DNA of 64,000 bases from Spongorhabdus nitratireducens (GTDB taxonomy: Bacteria; Pseudomonadota; Gammaproteobacteria; Pseudomonadales; Endozoicomonadaceae): assembly GCA_947387575.1 (NCBI GenBank), contig CANDOC010000011.1, positions 152,432-216,431 of the forward strand, read 5' to 3'. This document shows positions 8,493 through 17,024 of this stretch, piece after piece; position 1 is the stretch's first letter, and every line of letters begins with the position of its first letter. Position numbers and translations under genes: made by a program. The notes under the pieces were generated by a model. It did not search any database. It had not been told where the DNA came from and worked only from the letters and a program-made list of their open reading frames with translations.

Positions 8493-9413
8493 TCACACCT
8501 CTTCAGGGTTTGAAGCCGACTGCAGTGCCTTTAAAAACTGTTGGCCCACCCGGGTCAGCTGATCATCAAGATAAATAGCGTAAAGATCTGCCGGCAGCTT
8601 TTCCCTGAGTTCAAGGATATGGAACTGATTGCTGGCTCTGGCAGTACTTTCAGGTACGACAGCAACAACATCATCACAGACCCGAATAACCTCCATCAGG
8701 GTCTGAACCTCATTAACTTCCTGCCGGATTGAGGGGTTAAAGCCCAAAGCCAGACAGCTGTTAACTACCATTTGGGCCGTTGCCGAGAGGTTCCGGTTCA
8801 GCAGGATGATCTCTTCCTGTCTGATATCCCATAATGAAACCTGCTTCAGACTGCTGAATGAATGCCGGTGTGAAACCACAACAAACATGTTTTCTTCGTA
8901 ACATTTCATGCGTGACAGTGGTTCGATATTTTCGGTATCAGAGTAACGGACCAATCCCAGGTCTATGGAGTTATCAATCAGTCGTCGTTTTTGCTCGATA
9001 GGACTGATCTCGTGAAAAGTTACCTTACTGTCAGGACAGAGCTTCCTGAACCGGGTCATAACCTGGTCAAAGCCGGCCTGGAAAACCGAGCTGTTAAGGC
9101 CAATATTGACGATATTATTCTGTTCCCGGCCGATTCGAATGACCTTGTTCAGGGCATTATCCATATGGTCAAAAATCAGCCTGCATTCACAGGCCAGCTG
9201 CGCGCCAGCCTCCGTCAGTTCAACATGGCGCGAATTGCGGTACACCAGCTCAACACCCAGTAGCTCTTCCAGCTGACGGATTTTGAAGCTCAGGGGGGAG
9301 GCGGTGATATTCAGCAGCCTGGCAGCTTTCCCAAAATGCTCGGTTTGAGAAAGCACATAAAAATACCGCAGCATTTTCAGGCTCACCCGACCACTTTCAA
9401 CCAGACCTTTCAT
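8493..9413 (-). CDS. LysR-family regulator at the end of the UbiD decarboxylase operon
   Basis: A 306-aa LysR protein. The helix-turn-helix lies in YVLSQTEHFGKAARLLNITA and SFKIRQLEELLGVELV, followed by NSRHVELTEAG. The effector domain begins NIGLNSSVFQAGFDQV. Its start codon overlaps the stop of the LpdD-like gene by one base (TAATG), so it is translated from the decarboxylase operon message. It is likely an autoregulated activator responding to the aromatic acid or its decarboxylated phenol; this is inferred from position. LysR members regulate aromatic decarboxylation operons in other bacteria. Confidence 0.88.
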   Translation of the reverse strand: MKGLVESGRVSLKMLRYFYVLSQTEHFGKAARLLNITASPLSFKIRQLEELLGVELVYRNSRHVELTEAGAQLACECRLIFDHMDNALNKVIRIGREQNNIVNIGLNSSVFQAGFDQVMTRFRKLCPDSKVTFHEISPIEQKRRLIDNSIDLGLVRYSDTENIEPLSRMKCYEENMFVVVSHRHSFSSLKQVSLWDIRQEEIILLNRNLSATAQMVVNSCLALGFNPSIRQEVNEVQTLMEVIRVCDDVVAVVPESTARASNQFHILELREKLPADLYAIYLDDQLTRVGQQFLKALQSASNPEEV

Positions 9414-9808
9414 TACTCGCAGGGCTCTGTGCTTGAGGTAGACAGCTTTGTTATCAACTCTGCCACCATATCCATTACCCGTTGCTCAATCTCCAGAATA
9501 TCCTCCATCAGAATATTCGGATAATGAACACCACAGGCTGCAACGACGGTACATTCCAACGCTTTAGCCAGCTTTTTAGCCACTGGGCGCGCCAGTTCAA
9601 CATCTTTGTGTCCCTGAAGAGAGACGACCTGTTCGGTATAGGTCAGGCGATCCGCTTCATGCAACGCCGGGCTCATAAATCCCATAACAACACCACCAAT
9701 ATGAGGTACCTTGCCGCCATAAACACTGACGTTAAGATCATTTCCCATACGGCAGGCATCCAGACGCAGGGGCTGGGATTTATAGTGTCGTTCAAGCGCT
9801 ATCATCAA
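9413..9808 (-). CDS. LpdD-like protein (prenylated-flavin chaperone family)
   Basis: A 131-aa protein with NVSVYGGKVPHIGGVVMG near residues 26-43, VSLQGHKDVELARPVAKKLA in the middle and AACGVHYPNILMEDILEIEQ near the end. The GG-x-PHIG, GHKDxxxA and (G)xHYPNI elements match the small third subunit of gallate decarboxylase loci (LpdD family). That family is thought to help load prenylated FMN into the UbiD partner. The operon here also carries UbiD, VdcD and UbiX homologues, which supports the assignment. I identify it from recalled family patterns, not a search. It overlaps the LysR gene downstream by one base. Confidence 0.68.
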   Translation of the reverse strand: MMIALERHYKSQPLRLDACRMGNDLNVSVYGGKVPHIGGVVMGFMSPALHEADRLTYTEQVVSLQGHKDVELARPVAKKLAKALECTVVAACGVHYPNILMEDILEIEQRVMDMVAELITKLSTSSTEPCE

Positions 9809-9838
9809 TCAGCCTCCTGCTAACAACCTGTTTTCGGC

Positions 9839-10738
9839 TCAAAACATATGGGTAAAAGTCAGGGTAGCCACCGTGCCTTCAGCACGGTCTCTGGCACCAA
9901 ACTCTTTCAGAGCCCGGAGGTTAACAGAACTTCTGCTGGCTGGCAGAGCTATCGTGAGTTCCGGCCCGGCAGCATGAACCCGGTCATGGACGTGCCGGTT
10001 TACAGCATCCCGGCCCTTGTCATCCGTAACCTGCCACTGGCTGTATCCGGCAATACCGGCATTCCAGCCATTCTGGAAAGTCTTGCCAACACCCCACTCA
10101 AAATGGAAGTCATCTCCCGGAGTAAAGTGACTGTGCTTCTTGCGGGAGTGGACTTCATAACGGGTCAGGATCGATGCAGACCAGGTTTTATCCTCATCCA
10201 GCATCAGCGTTCCGCCCAGCGTCGTCATAAAGGTTGAGTAGCCTTTACCGGGAGAAGCGGGTTTATTGCGATCATATGATCCCGTCGGCAAATAAACCGA
10301 CAAGCCAAATGCAGCCTGATAGCCGTCTCCGCGCCATGTCAGACCAAACGGCTCGATATTGATATCTCCCAAACCACTTCTGTCATCATCAACACCGGCT
10401 GCCTTGATCGCCAGATTGGTGTTAACCAGCGGAAGGGTGGCATCCATGAAAACATCGGCGCCCAGCAGTTTTTGATCTGTTACCCACAGAAACCGGTTAG
10501 CGATTGCCAGCACTTTGCTGTCGAAACCAACTTGCTGTCTTTTACTATGACGATCCATCGACTTGCCCGCATGATAAAAGACATTGTACATACGGTAGTA
10601 AAAACCCGGAGGAGCAATACTGGCAGCATTAACGCCTTCAATACCACTGATGTAATGATTATTGGCACTGGCAAAAGCCGTAGCAGATAAGGTGGCCAAA
10701 CTGGCAACAGCAGTCAGGCGTAATAAGATTCTGATCAT
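9839..10738 (-). CDS. Outer-membrane MetA-pathway (phenol degradation) family protein
   Basis: A 299-aa protein with a signal peptide (MIRILLRLTAVASLATLSAT, cleavage near AFA) followed by SANNHYISGIEGVNAASIAP. Amphipathic beta-strands alternate through the mature part (LTWRGDGYQAAFGLSVYLPT, WNAGIAGYSQWQVTDDKGRD). The chain ends LTFTHMF, an outer-membrane-barrel type terminus with final Phe. This matches the family annotated as putative MetA-pathway of phenol degradation, porin-like proteins found in aromatic catabolic operons. Its place between the UbiX and LpdD-like genes suggests uptake of the aromatic acid across the outer membrane or export of the phenolic product (inference). Confidence 0.8.
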   Translation of the reverse strand: MIRILLRLTAVASLATLSATAFASANNHYISGIEGVNAASIAPPGFYYRMYNVFYHAGKSMDRHSKRQQVGFDSKVLAIANRFLWVTDQKLLGADVFMDATLPLVNTNLAIKAAGVDDDRSGLGDINIEPFGLTWRGDGYQAAFGLSVYLPTGSYDRNKPASPGKGYSTFMTTLGGTLMLDEDKTWSASILTRYEVHSRKKHSHFTPGDDFHFEWGVGKTFQNGWNAGIAGYSQWQVTDDKGRDAVNRHVHDRVHAAGPELTIALPASRSSVNLRALKEFGARDRAEGTVATLTFTHMF

Positions 10739-10750
10739 CCCTGTGCCCTG

Positions 10751-11347
10751 TTATTTGCTTTCAGGTAAAGGCTTGCAAAGCTCACTGCCCCAGCGGCGAA
10801 AACCCGGCATTTCAAGGCCAAACTCGTTCAACACCTTGCCAACCAGATGCAGACTCATATCCCTTACTGTTTCGGGCTGGTTATAGAACGTCATCATGGC
10901 CGGCATCATCACCACGCCCATATTGGAAAGGGTCAGCATGTTGTCCAGATGAATGCTGTTCAACGGCGTTTCCCGTGCCACCAACACCAGCTTCTTCCGT
11001 TCCTTCAAAGTGACGTCTGCAGCACGCAGCAGGAGGCTGTCGGAATAGCCGGTACGAACACCGGCGAGGGTTTTCATACTGCAGGGGATAATCACCATTC
11101 CTTCGGTCTTGAAGGTACCGCTGGCAATACTGGCGCCCACTTCATTACGGCCATATACATGATCAGCCAGCTCATACAGCTGCTGCTCATTCATGCCAAC
11201 TTCGTGCTCCAGTGTCAGTAATGCGCTGTCGGTAATAACCAGATGGCTTTCCCAGCCTTCCTGTTGTTGCAGCGCTTTTAACAGATAGACACAGAGTTCG
11301 GCGCCACTGGCACCACTCATACCAATCGTCAGTCGTTTTTTCTGCAT
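10751..11347 (-). CDS. UbiX-family flavin prenyltransferase (VdcB/LpdB type)
   Basis: About 198 aa from ATG 11347 (MQKKRLTIGMSGASGAELCV). An upstream in-frame start at 11404 would add an unrelated 19-residue tail. Motifs: GMSGASG nucleotide loop at ~8-14, ASGTFKTEGMVIIPCSMKTL, the short arginine region VLVARETPLNSIHLDNML, and MMPAMMTFYNQPET. These are diagnostic of UbiX, which prenylates FMN with dimethylallyl phosphate to make the cofactor for UbiD decarboxylases. Here it serves the UbiD enzyme encoded two genes upstream. The cell probably has another UbiX for ubiquinone elsewhere (inference). Confidence 0.92.
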   Translation of the reverse strand: MQKKRLTIGMSGASGAELCVYLLKALQQQEGWESHLVITDSALLTLEHEVGMNEQQLYELADHVYGRNEVGASIASGTFKTEGMVIIPCSMKTLAGVRTGYSDSLLLRAADVTLKERKKLVLVARETPLNSIHLDNMLTLSNMGVVMMPAMMTFYNQPETVRDMSLHLVGKVLNEFGLEMPGFRRWGSELCKPLPESK

Positions 11348-11427
11348 GGACACCGCCTTGTTACTCAGTCGCCCGAACAAGTGAAAGCGGCCTTCAGGCA
11401 TCACAGAAGACCGCTGCTATCGAAGAG

Positions 11428-11658
11428 TTATTGCTTGTTCTTTCGGGTTGTGATGCGGGGAAAGTCAGTAAACGACTTCATCGTTTCATCAGTCCACTGA
11501 AAAGCCTTTGGGAACTGTTCCCGGGTACGATTCTCAACCACTTCCGTCGTACGCCAGGCATAACGGCAATCAGGGCAGCTGTACAGGATCCAGGACTTGT
11601 CACTGGCCTCGGTCATTACTTCAGCATTCTGTTTGCCGCAACGAACACATTGAGTCAT
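11428..11658 (-). CDS. Non-oxidative hydroxyarylic acid decarboxylase subunit D (VdcD-like)
   Basis: A 76-aa protein with a zinc-ribbon arrangement: CVRCGKQNAEVM at ~4-15 and YSCPDCRYAWRTTE at ~27-40, then TREQFPKAFQW. Length and the paired CxxC motifs match the small D subunit of the vanillate/4-hydroxybenzoate decarboxylase systems (VdcD, YclD, BsdD), always found between or beside the UbiX and UbiD homologues. It starts 10 bp after the UbiD gene stop. Its exact role in those enzymes is unclear; it is needed for full activity in characterised systems. Confidence 0.88.
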   Translation of the reverse strand: MTQCVRCGKQNAEVMTEASDKSWILYSCPDCRYAWRTTEVVENRTREQFPKAFQWTDETMKSFTDFPRITTRKNKQ

Positions 11659-11668
11659 GACAACCTCC

Positions 11669-13108
11669 TTAAAGCGCCTTAATCATGGCAGTCAGTTTCT
11701 GTTCCCACTCACCAGTTCCGGTTGGATGAACAATGTCCTCTTTGGGCTTGCTGTTGCCGCGCAGGTCAGGCGCTGTGGGACGGCAGGCATCAATTACCAT
11801 CTTGGCAGTGATTCCTGTCGGGACAGAAGCCGGATCCAGTCCGACTGATGGCAAACCATTAATCAGGGAAACATCAAACTGGGGATTCATATTGCAGGAC
11901 ATAGCCCACATCACCTGATACATGTCGAACGGATCAACATCGTCATCCACCATAATTACGGTTTTGGCAGAGATCAGACCCGGTGCAGTAGTCATTGCAC
12001 GCAGGGCCGCCGACTTGGCAATGCCACCCATGTTTTGGTCAATAGAGATAATGGTTACCAGCCCATAGCAATTGAGTGCGTTCACTGCCTTAATACCCGG
12101 GAAGTTGGTTTTCAGCTCCTGGTGCATGGCCACGCCATTGTTAAATGCCATGATGTAATCGCTTTCACTCATGGGGCGGGCCAGATGCAGATTTTCAAAT
12201 ACCGGCTGATCACGGTGCATAACCCGGGTCACCTTGAACAGTGGCATCTTGCGGTTACCGCAATAGAAACCGGTAAACTCACCAAACGGTCCTTCATGCT
12301 CTCGTTCGCCGGCAATAATTTCGCCTTCAATGATGTATTCAGCAGACCAGGGCAGGTTCAGACCGGTATGTTCTGACTTGTAAACTTCAAAGGGGGAATC
12401 CTGCAGCGCTGCAGCCAGCTTGAACTCACTTTCTTCATAAGGCAGCGGAGAGCAGGCTGCTACGGACAAGGCCGGTGGTACCCCGATAGCTATGGCGACC
12501 TTGAGATTTTCTCCGCGCTCTTCAGCGATACTCAGATGTCTGGCGCAGTCATGCCCCGGCACAAACTGGGCAGACAGCAGATTCTTGCCCTTGGCCTGTA
12601 CCCGGTAGATGGAAACATTTTCCTTGTCGTCATTATTCGGTTCACTAATATCCCGGCTGATAAAGGCTCCCTTGGTAATATACGGCGCACCATCACGTTC
12701 ATTGCCGCGGAACAGGGGAATCAGTTCAAACAGGTTGATGTCATCGCCTTCAATAATGTTGTCCATAAAAGGCGGTTGTTCTGTTTTTTCTTGCAGTTCC
12801 CACGGACTGTCTGACCAGCGTCGCAGCACTTCCTGATAGATCTGCTGTTGGGAGGATTCTTTCGGCAGCCCCATGGACAGGGCATAGTTAGGCCAGGAAG
12901 ACACCGTATTCAGGACAATACGTTTGCCCGGATAGCCCTGCAGGTTATTGAACATCAGCGCCGGGGAGGTTTCCCCTATATTCTGTCCGGCCTGAGCGGC
13001 GGCGCTCAGGTCCGGTTCCAGCGCATGTTCCCGATTAAAAGACAAAAGTTGTTTTTCTTGCTGCAACAGTTCAAGCAGTTCACGCAGACTTTTCGGAGAT
13101 TCAGACAT
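11669..13108 (-). CDS. UbiD-family hydroxyarylic acid decarboxylase (VdcC/LpdC type)
   Basis: The 479-aa catalytic subunit. Seen motifs: VSIYRVQAKGKNLLSAQF (prFMN-binding region), AIAIGVPPALSVAA, and EHEGPFGEFTGFYCGNRKMP carrying the paired glutamates conserved in UbiD enzymes. The C-terminal region has KTVIMVDDDVDPFDMYQVMW. It should catalyse reversible non-oxidative decarboxylation of a hydroxylated benzoate (for example 4-hydroxybenzoate, vanillate, protocatechuate or gallate) using prenylated FMN. It is the first gene of a six-gene leftward operon with VdcD, UbiX, an outer-membrane protein, an LpdD-like protein and LysR. Presence of VdcD distinguishes it from ubiquinone-pathway UbiD. The exact substrate is undetermined. 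Confidence 0.9.
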   Translation of the reverse strand: MSESPKSLRELLELLQQEKQLLSFNREHALEPDLSAAAQAGQNIGETSPALMFNNLQGYPGKRIVLNTVSSWPNYALSMGLPKESSQQQIYQEVLRRWSDSPWELQEKTEQPPFMDNIIEGDDINLFELIPLFRGNERDGAPYITKGAFISRDISEPNNDDKENVSIYRVQAKGKNLLSAQFVPGHDCARHLSIAEERGENLKVAIAIGVPPALSVAACSPLPYEESEFKLAAALQDSPFEVYKSEHTGLNLPWSAEYIIEGEIIAGEREHEGPFGEFTGFYCGNRKMPLFKVTRVMHRDQPVFENLHLARPMSESDYIMAFNNGVAMHQELKTNFPGIKAVNALNCYGLVTIISIDQNMGGIAKSAALRAMTTAPGLISAKTVIMVDDDVDPFDMYQVMWAMSCNMNPQFDVSLINGLPSVGLDPASVPTGITAKMVIDACRPTAPDLRGNSKPKEDIVHPTGTGEWEQKLTAMIKAL

Positions 13109-13451
13109 GAGAGCCTCGAATGTTCTTCAGAAGCAGCGGGCATCTCGGTTAAATGTCTGTAGCTGAATAACGGGAGGCCTGCCGCACAGGGTCAGAAGGT
13201 TGTCAGCCGCTACTTTAGGAAATACGTCACAGTTAAAAAATCGCTTTAAAAAGCATGGATCATTCTAAAAAACAGCACGATATAAGCTGATAGTCCGAAG
13301 ATTCTTCAGGTAGATAACAAGGACACAGTTAAAACTGAACAGCCTCGATTCAGGATTGTTGATATCAATTTATAACACTGTTAGCTTTTGCGCTAATTTA
13401 TATCCATCCCTCGATAACCCTCTTGCCTGAGCTATCTCCGAAGGAGCTTCC
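13109..13451. other. 343-bp divergent intergenic region
   Basis: Lies between the UbiD operon (leftward) and the amidohydrolase gene (rightward), so it must contain both promoters. It becomes A/T-rich from ~13220. A strong ribosome-binding site (AAGGAG) sits just before the amidohydrolase ATG. No clear operator, RNA gene or repeat is seen. Confidence 0.6.
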
Positions 13452-15185
13452 ATGATTTGTCTGAGGCCCGCCCTGTTATTGGCTACCAGTTTGATGCTAA
13501 GCCTTGGCTGCACACTTTCGACTGCCAGCGAACCCGCGGAAACCATTGTTGAAAATGCCCGGATTTATACCTCTAACCCTGATCAGCCATGGGCATCTGC
13601 CATGGCGTACAGTAACGGTCGAATTGTCGCTATCGGTTCGAGCGAAGACGTAAAAAGTCTGAAAGGGGGAAATACGACAGTCATCAATGGTGACAACAAA
13701 TTCATCATGCCCGGATTTGTGTCATCCCATATCCACCCCGGCGTTGCAGCACTGATGAACACCGGAGCGCAACTGATCGATGCTAAATCTCCCGATGCTG
13801 TTGTTCTGGAGGTTAAAGAATTTGCTGCAGCCAACCCGCAGCGAAAAGCCATTCTCGGCTTCGGCTGGTTTCCTGCTATTTTCGGCCCTGATGGCCCAAC
13901 AGCAAAGCAACTGGATAAAGCGGTCAGTGACCGCCCTGTTATTCTGATTGCCGGCGATGCTCACAGTGCCTGGGTCAACACTAAAGGGCTGGAGCTACTT
14001 GAAATCACAAGCTCTACACCAGACCCGGTACCCGGTGTGCATTACTACCAGCGGGACAAGGATGGCAACCCAACCGGCTGGCTGGTTGAAGCAGGAGCAT
14101 TTTGGCCAGCCCTTAAAAAACTGGGATTGGGGGATAAAGACAACTTTATTGAAGCCTATGAAACCATGCTGCCGATGCTGTCACAGGTCGGTATTACCGC
14201 TCTGTTTGACGCCGGTATTCCTGTGGTCGGAGAAGGTGCATTTCAGGCACTGGTAGAAATGGATGCTGAAGGAGAACTTCCACTCCACTATCAGGCCAGT
14301 CATTTTATTCTCGACAAGCAAAGTGCAGAAAACGCCTTATCAGAATTTGAACGACTGAAGTCTCGTTATTTCAGTCCCCGGTTCCAGATGCAGGCAATCA
14401 AGATTAGTAATGACGGAACGCTTGAGGCTGGCACCGCAGCTGTTTACCGACCCTACTCCGGACTCGGGCACAGTGGCAGTACCCTGTTCAGTGAAAAAGA
14501 GTTGGAAGCACTGATTCGTCCGATCGACAAAAAGAATATTCAGGTTATGGTTCATGCCATTGGTAACCGTACTGCGCACGAAACCATCAATGCGCTTGAG
14601 AACCTGCGCAAGGAAAACCGTTATGGTGCCGCACGTCATGTAGTCACTCATTTGCAGTTTATTAACGATGAGGATATTCAACGCCTGGCCGATGCCCGGC
14701 TGGTTGCTCAGGTTTCACCGCCATGGGCCCAGAACGTTAACCAGTCTTTCAGCAGCTGGGAAACCATGCTGGGAGAGGACCGGGCGCAGCAACAGATGCG
14801 ATTCGATACCATGTTTGAGCGTGGTTTGATGGTCAGTATGGGCAGTGATTTTCCGGCATCAGGGGTAGGTTTTCTGGAAAGCTCTCCGCTCTATGGCATT
14901 GAAGTTGGCATGACTCGTCAGCGTCCAGGTGTTGAAACAAGTATGGTATTGCCGGGCAAGGACGAAAGGCTGTCACTAGAAGAGCTGATTCAGGGCTATA
15001 CAATCAACAGCGCCTATCAGTTGGGGCTTGATGACCAGATCGGATCACTCGAAGTTGGCAAGCAGGCAGACTACATCGTGTTAAGCCAGAACCTGTTTGA
15101 AACGCCGGCTCGCATGATTCATACGACAACTGTTATTGAAACTGTCGTCGGCGGTGAAACGGTGTATGAAGAACTGCTCAAATAG
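13452..15185 (+). CDS. Exported amidohydrolase, YtcJ/AepA-like
   Basis: A 577-aa protein with an export signal (PALLLATSLMLSLGCTLSTA) and then the metal-dependent hydrolase fold. The N-terminal beta-sandwich reads ETIVENARIYT; the metal motif GFVSSHIHPG is at ~96-105, with Ser where many relatives have Asp. Then LIAGDAHSAWVNTKGLELL, HAIGNRTAHETINALENL, MGSDFPASG with the conserved Asp, and the closing LEVGKQADYIVLSQNLF. YtcJ-like enzymes hydrolyse amides, carbamates or related bonds with one or two metals. The export signal is unusual among cytoplasmic YtcJ proteins but seen in several gammaproteobacteria. Substrate unknown. Confidence 0.85.
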   Translation: MICLRPALLLATSLMLSLGCTLSTASEPAETIVENARIYTSNPDQPWASAMAYSNGRIVAIGSSEDVKSLKGGNTTVINGDNKFIMPGFVSSHIHPGVAALMNTGAQLIDAKSPDAVVLEVKEFAAANPQRKAILGFGWFPAIFGPDGPTAKQLDKAVSDRPVILIAGDAHSAWVNTKGLELLEITSSTPDPVPGVHYYQRDKDGNPTGWLVEAGAFWPALKKLGLGDKDNFIEAYETMLPMLSQVGITALFDAGIPVVGEGAFQALVEMDAEGELPLHYQASHFILDKQSAENALSEFERLKSRYFSPRFQMQAIKISNDGTLEAGTAAVYRPYSGLGHSGSTLFSEKELEALIRPIDKKNIQVMVHAIGNRTAHETINALENLRKENRYGAARHVVTHLQFINDEDIQRLADARLVAQVSPPWAQNVNQSFSSWETMLGEDRAQQQMRFDTMFERGLMVSMGSDFPASGVGFLESSPLYGIEVGMTRQRPGVETSMVLPGKDERLSLEELIQGYTINSAYQLGLDDQIGSLEVGKQADYIVLSQNLFETPARMIHTTTVIETVVGGETVYEELLK

Positions 15186-15369
15186 TTAAAAATCAACAGG
15201 ACAGCTTGAATAACGGTTTTGGGGAGCAACTCCCATTCTTGGGGCCGGTAATTAACAACCCCACCTCGCAGCAGCCTGTTATTCAATCTGCTGCATTCTT
15301 ATTAACCTTATACAGACAGAAAAAGTCAGAGCGGATTCCATGTATACTTTTAAAGAAGTCCACTAGAGC

Positions 15370-15750
15370 ATGAAATCAAAGTTTATTTTTTGGGGTTTTG
15401 CCTTAGCGTTAATAGCTTTCTATACGTTCAAGCTGAGTCCACAGAGATACGCTTCCAGTGAAGCCTCTAAAATTTGCCAATGGTTAAACAGAGAATCGAC
15501 TTCTATCTCCTTTCGTGTTGGTCCTCAAGCTCTAGAGCATCTAACAGCACTAAGAGATGTGAGTAGCACTGAATATTTCTGTACTGTATTAAAAGACAAT
15601 CTTAGCTTCGACCACAAAAACGAGGTATCCATTTTAGTATCAAATGGCCTGCATAAACTTCGTTTGATTTACGGTTCAGGTTCTGTGAAGCGACTCTTTC
15701 TACCTACTTATTATCAGCATTCTTCATCACATCAACACCATCACAGATAG
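15370..15750 (+). CDS. Small hypothetical protein with N-terminal membrane anchor and His-rich tail
   Basis: 126 aa. One hydrophobic helix at ~5-21 (IFWGFALALIAFYTF) is followed by a polar domain containing two Cys (KICQWL, EYFCTVL) and a C-terminus reading YYQHSSSHQHHHR. The gene is more A/T-rich than its surroundings, has a poor ribosome-binding site and stands alone. The His cluster could bind a metal ion, and the next genes encode Cys-rich secreted and DUF411 proteins. I do not recognise a family. Confidence 0.5.
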   Translation: MKSKFIFWGFALALIAFYTFKLSPQRYASSEASKICQWLNRESTSISFRVGPQALEHLTALRDVSSTEYFCTVLKDNLSFDHKNEVSILVSNGLHKLRLIYGSGSVKRLFLPTYYQHSSSHQHHHR

Positions 15751-15855
15751 AATGCTGCGAGCAAATACTGAAACCATACCGATCATTGACCTTCCAGCCA
15801 CAGTAAGGTTTATAGTCAGGCAGTGCTATCCAAAGCAAGCGAAAAGCCCGGTACG

Positions 15856-16287
15856 ATGTTTACCCATCTGCAACAACATTACAGTCGCCCTCTCGGCACC
15901 ACTCTGCTGGTGTTGATGCTGTTGTCTGTGTTGCAGTTCTGTCTGGTGCCGATCGTCAATGCTCAACCGTCTGACCTTCAGCCAGAGCTTCCTGTCTCCG
16001 TAACCTCTGAAGAATCTGTATCAGCTCACGACTGCTGTCTGCCCGACAAGCTGGCACAGGTTACCGCAGAAGCTGAAACACTCTGCCCGGAATGTGAAAG
16101 TGCAGATGGATTGCCCCAGACCTTTCTACCCGATCACCCGGAACCTTTATTTGCCCTGCTGTATATAACTGCGCAGCAGACGTTAGATCCTGTTCACACC
16201 ATTCGTCACTGGCAGACTGACAGTGAGCCAATAATTCTTGCTTCCAGACCAGATATCTATCTGGCCAATGTCTCCTTTCTTGAGTAG
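15856..16287 (+). CDS. Secreted Cys-containing hypothetical protein upstream of DUF411 gene
   Basis: About 143 aa from ATG 15856; a GTG at 15823 is possible. An N-terminal hydrophobic segment (TTLLVLMLLSVLQFCLVPIV, cleavage near NAQP) gives a short mature protein. It contains SAHDCCLPDKL and LCPECESADGLP, a CC and a CxxC pair, and ends DIYLANVSFLE. The layout, a small secreted protein with Cys motifs directly before a DUF411 metal protein, resembles copper-operon accessory proteins (CopL/DUF2946 type). The family link is a guess. Confidence 0.6.
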   Translation: MFTHLQQHYSRPLGTTLLVLMLLSVLQFCLVPIVNAQPSDLQPELPVSVTSEESVSAHDCCLPDKLAQVTAEAETLCPECESADGLPQTFLPDHPEPLFALLYITAQQTLDPVHTIRHWQTDSEPIILASRPDIYLANVSFLE

Positions 16288-16379
16288 GCCACAACAAATC
16301 CTGTTTTGTTGATTTTTACGGTTTAACTGCCGGGCTGACTTTTATCTGAACAGCCCGAAAAGAAAGAGAGCATATTGTT

Positions 16380-16826
16380 ATGAAAACGCTGAAAGCCTTT
16401 TTTGCTGCTACGACCCTGATGCTGGTTTCCCTGCAGGGCTTTGCTGCACAGTCGCTGCCAACCATTACCGTGTTCAAGTCACCAACCTGTGGCTGCTGCA
16501 CCGGCTGGGTCAAACATCTTGAAGAAAACCGCTTTAAGGTAAAAAGCTTCAATGTTGATGATGTTACCGTCTACAAGAAGGAAGCAGATCTGCCTTACGG
16601 TATGGGTTCATGCCATACCGCTTTTGTCGGTGATTATGCTGTTGAAGGTCATGTTCCGGCCGCTGATATCAAGCGGATGCTAAGCGAAAAGCCGGCGATC
16701 CGGGGTTTGACTGTACCGGGTATGCCGATGGGTTCTCCCGGTATGGATTTCGGCCCGCAGAAGGATGCCTATAAAACCTACAGTTACACTGAAGACGGGC
16801 AAACACAGGTATTCGCTTCTCACTGA
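16380..16826 (+). CDS. DUF411 metal-binding periplasmic protein
   Basis: 148 aa with a signal peptide (MKTLKAFFAATTLMLVSLQG, cleavage after FAA). The mature domain has a thioredoxin-like start, TVFKSPTCGCCTGWVKHLEE, with the CxCC motif typical of DUF411. Then GMGSCHTAFVGDYAVEGHVP supplies a further Cys and two His, and GLTVPGMPMGSPGMDF is a Met-rich run. Such Cys/His/Met patterns point to copper or another soft metal. DUF411 proteins are commonly found near copper-resistance genes. It sits 92 bp after the Cys-containing secreted protein and is likely co-transcribed with it. A hairpin at 16850-16878 follows. Confidence 0.88.
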   Translation: MKTLKAFFAATTLMLVSLQGFAAQSLPTITVFKSPTCGCCTGWVKHLEENRFKVKSFNVDDVTVYKKEADLPYGMGSCHTAFVGDYAVEGHVPAADIKRMLSEKPAIRGLTVPGMPMGSPGMDFGPQKDAYKTYSYTEDGQTQVFASH

Positions 16827-16849
16827 TTTGAGCTGATTGCTATCTGGTC

Positions 16850-16878
16850 GTCAAAGAGGTCAGATAAACCTCTTTGAC
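16850..16878 (+). terminator. Terminator hairpin after DUF411 gene
   Basis: GTCAAAGAGGT and ACCTCTTTGAC pair perfectly over 11 bp with a 7-nt loop, 23 bp past the DUF411 stop; a short T-run follows nine bases later. A related hairpin stands at 17626-17656 as part of the duplicated segment. Confidence 0.65.
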
Positions 16879-16904
16879 GAAGAGCTTTTTGTGTCACAAA
16901 AAGA

Positions 16905-17016
16905 AGCTGCCGACCTGATACAAGATCAATAACAAGCAGACAGCCAACACTAGCCAAGTGACAGAAATAAACCAGAAGGTCTTCGGGTCGTCCCTGCAGC
17001 GGCCGCTTAAGCAGCC
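16905..17016 (-). pseudogene. Truncated paralogue of the 77-aa membrane protein at 17705-17938
   Basis: Read leftward this stretch encodes RDDPKTFWFISVTWLVLAVC, matching RDNPKTFWFINITWLVLAVG at the C-terminus of the intact gene at 17705-17938. The DNA also matches (for example the block AGACAGCCAACACTAGCCAAG against GACAGCCAACACCAGCCAAG). The N-terminal half is missing; upstream it runs into the L36 gene. The copy has an extra C-terminal extension. It is best read as a remnant left by a segmental duplication, and it lies downstream of the L31B/L36B pair while the intact gene lies upstream. Confidence 0.7.
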
Positions 17017-17024
17017 AGCAACAA

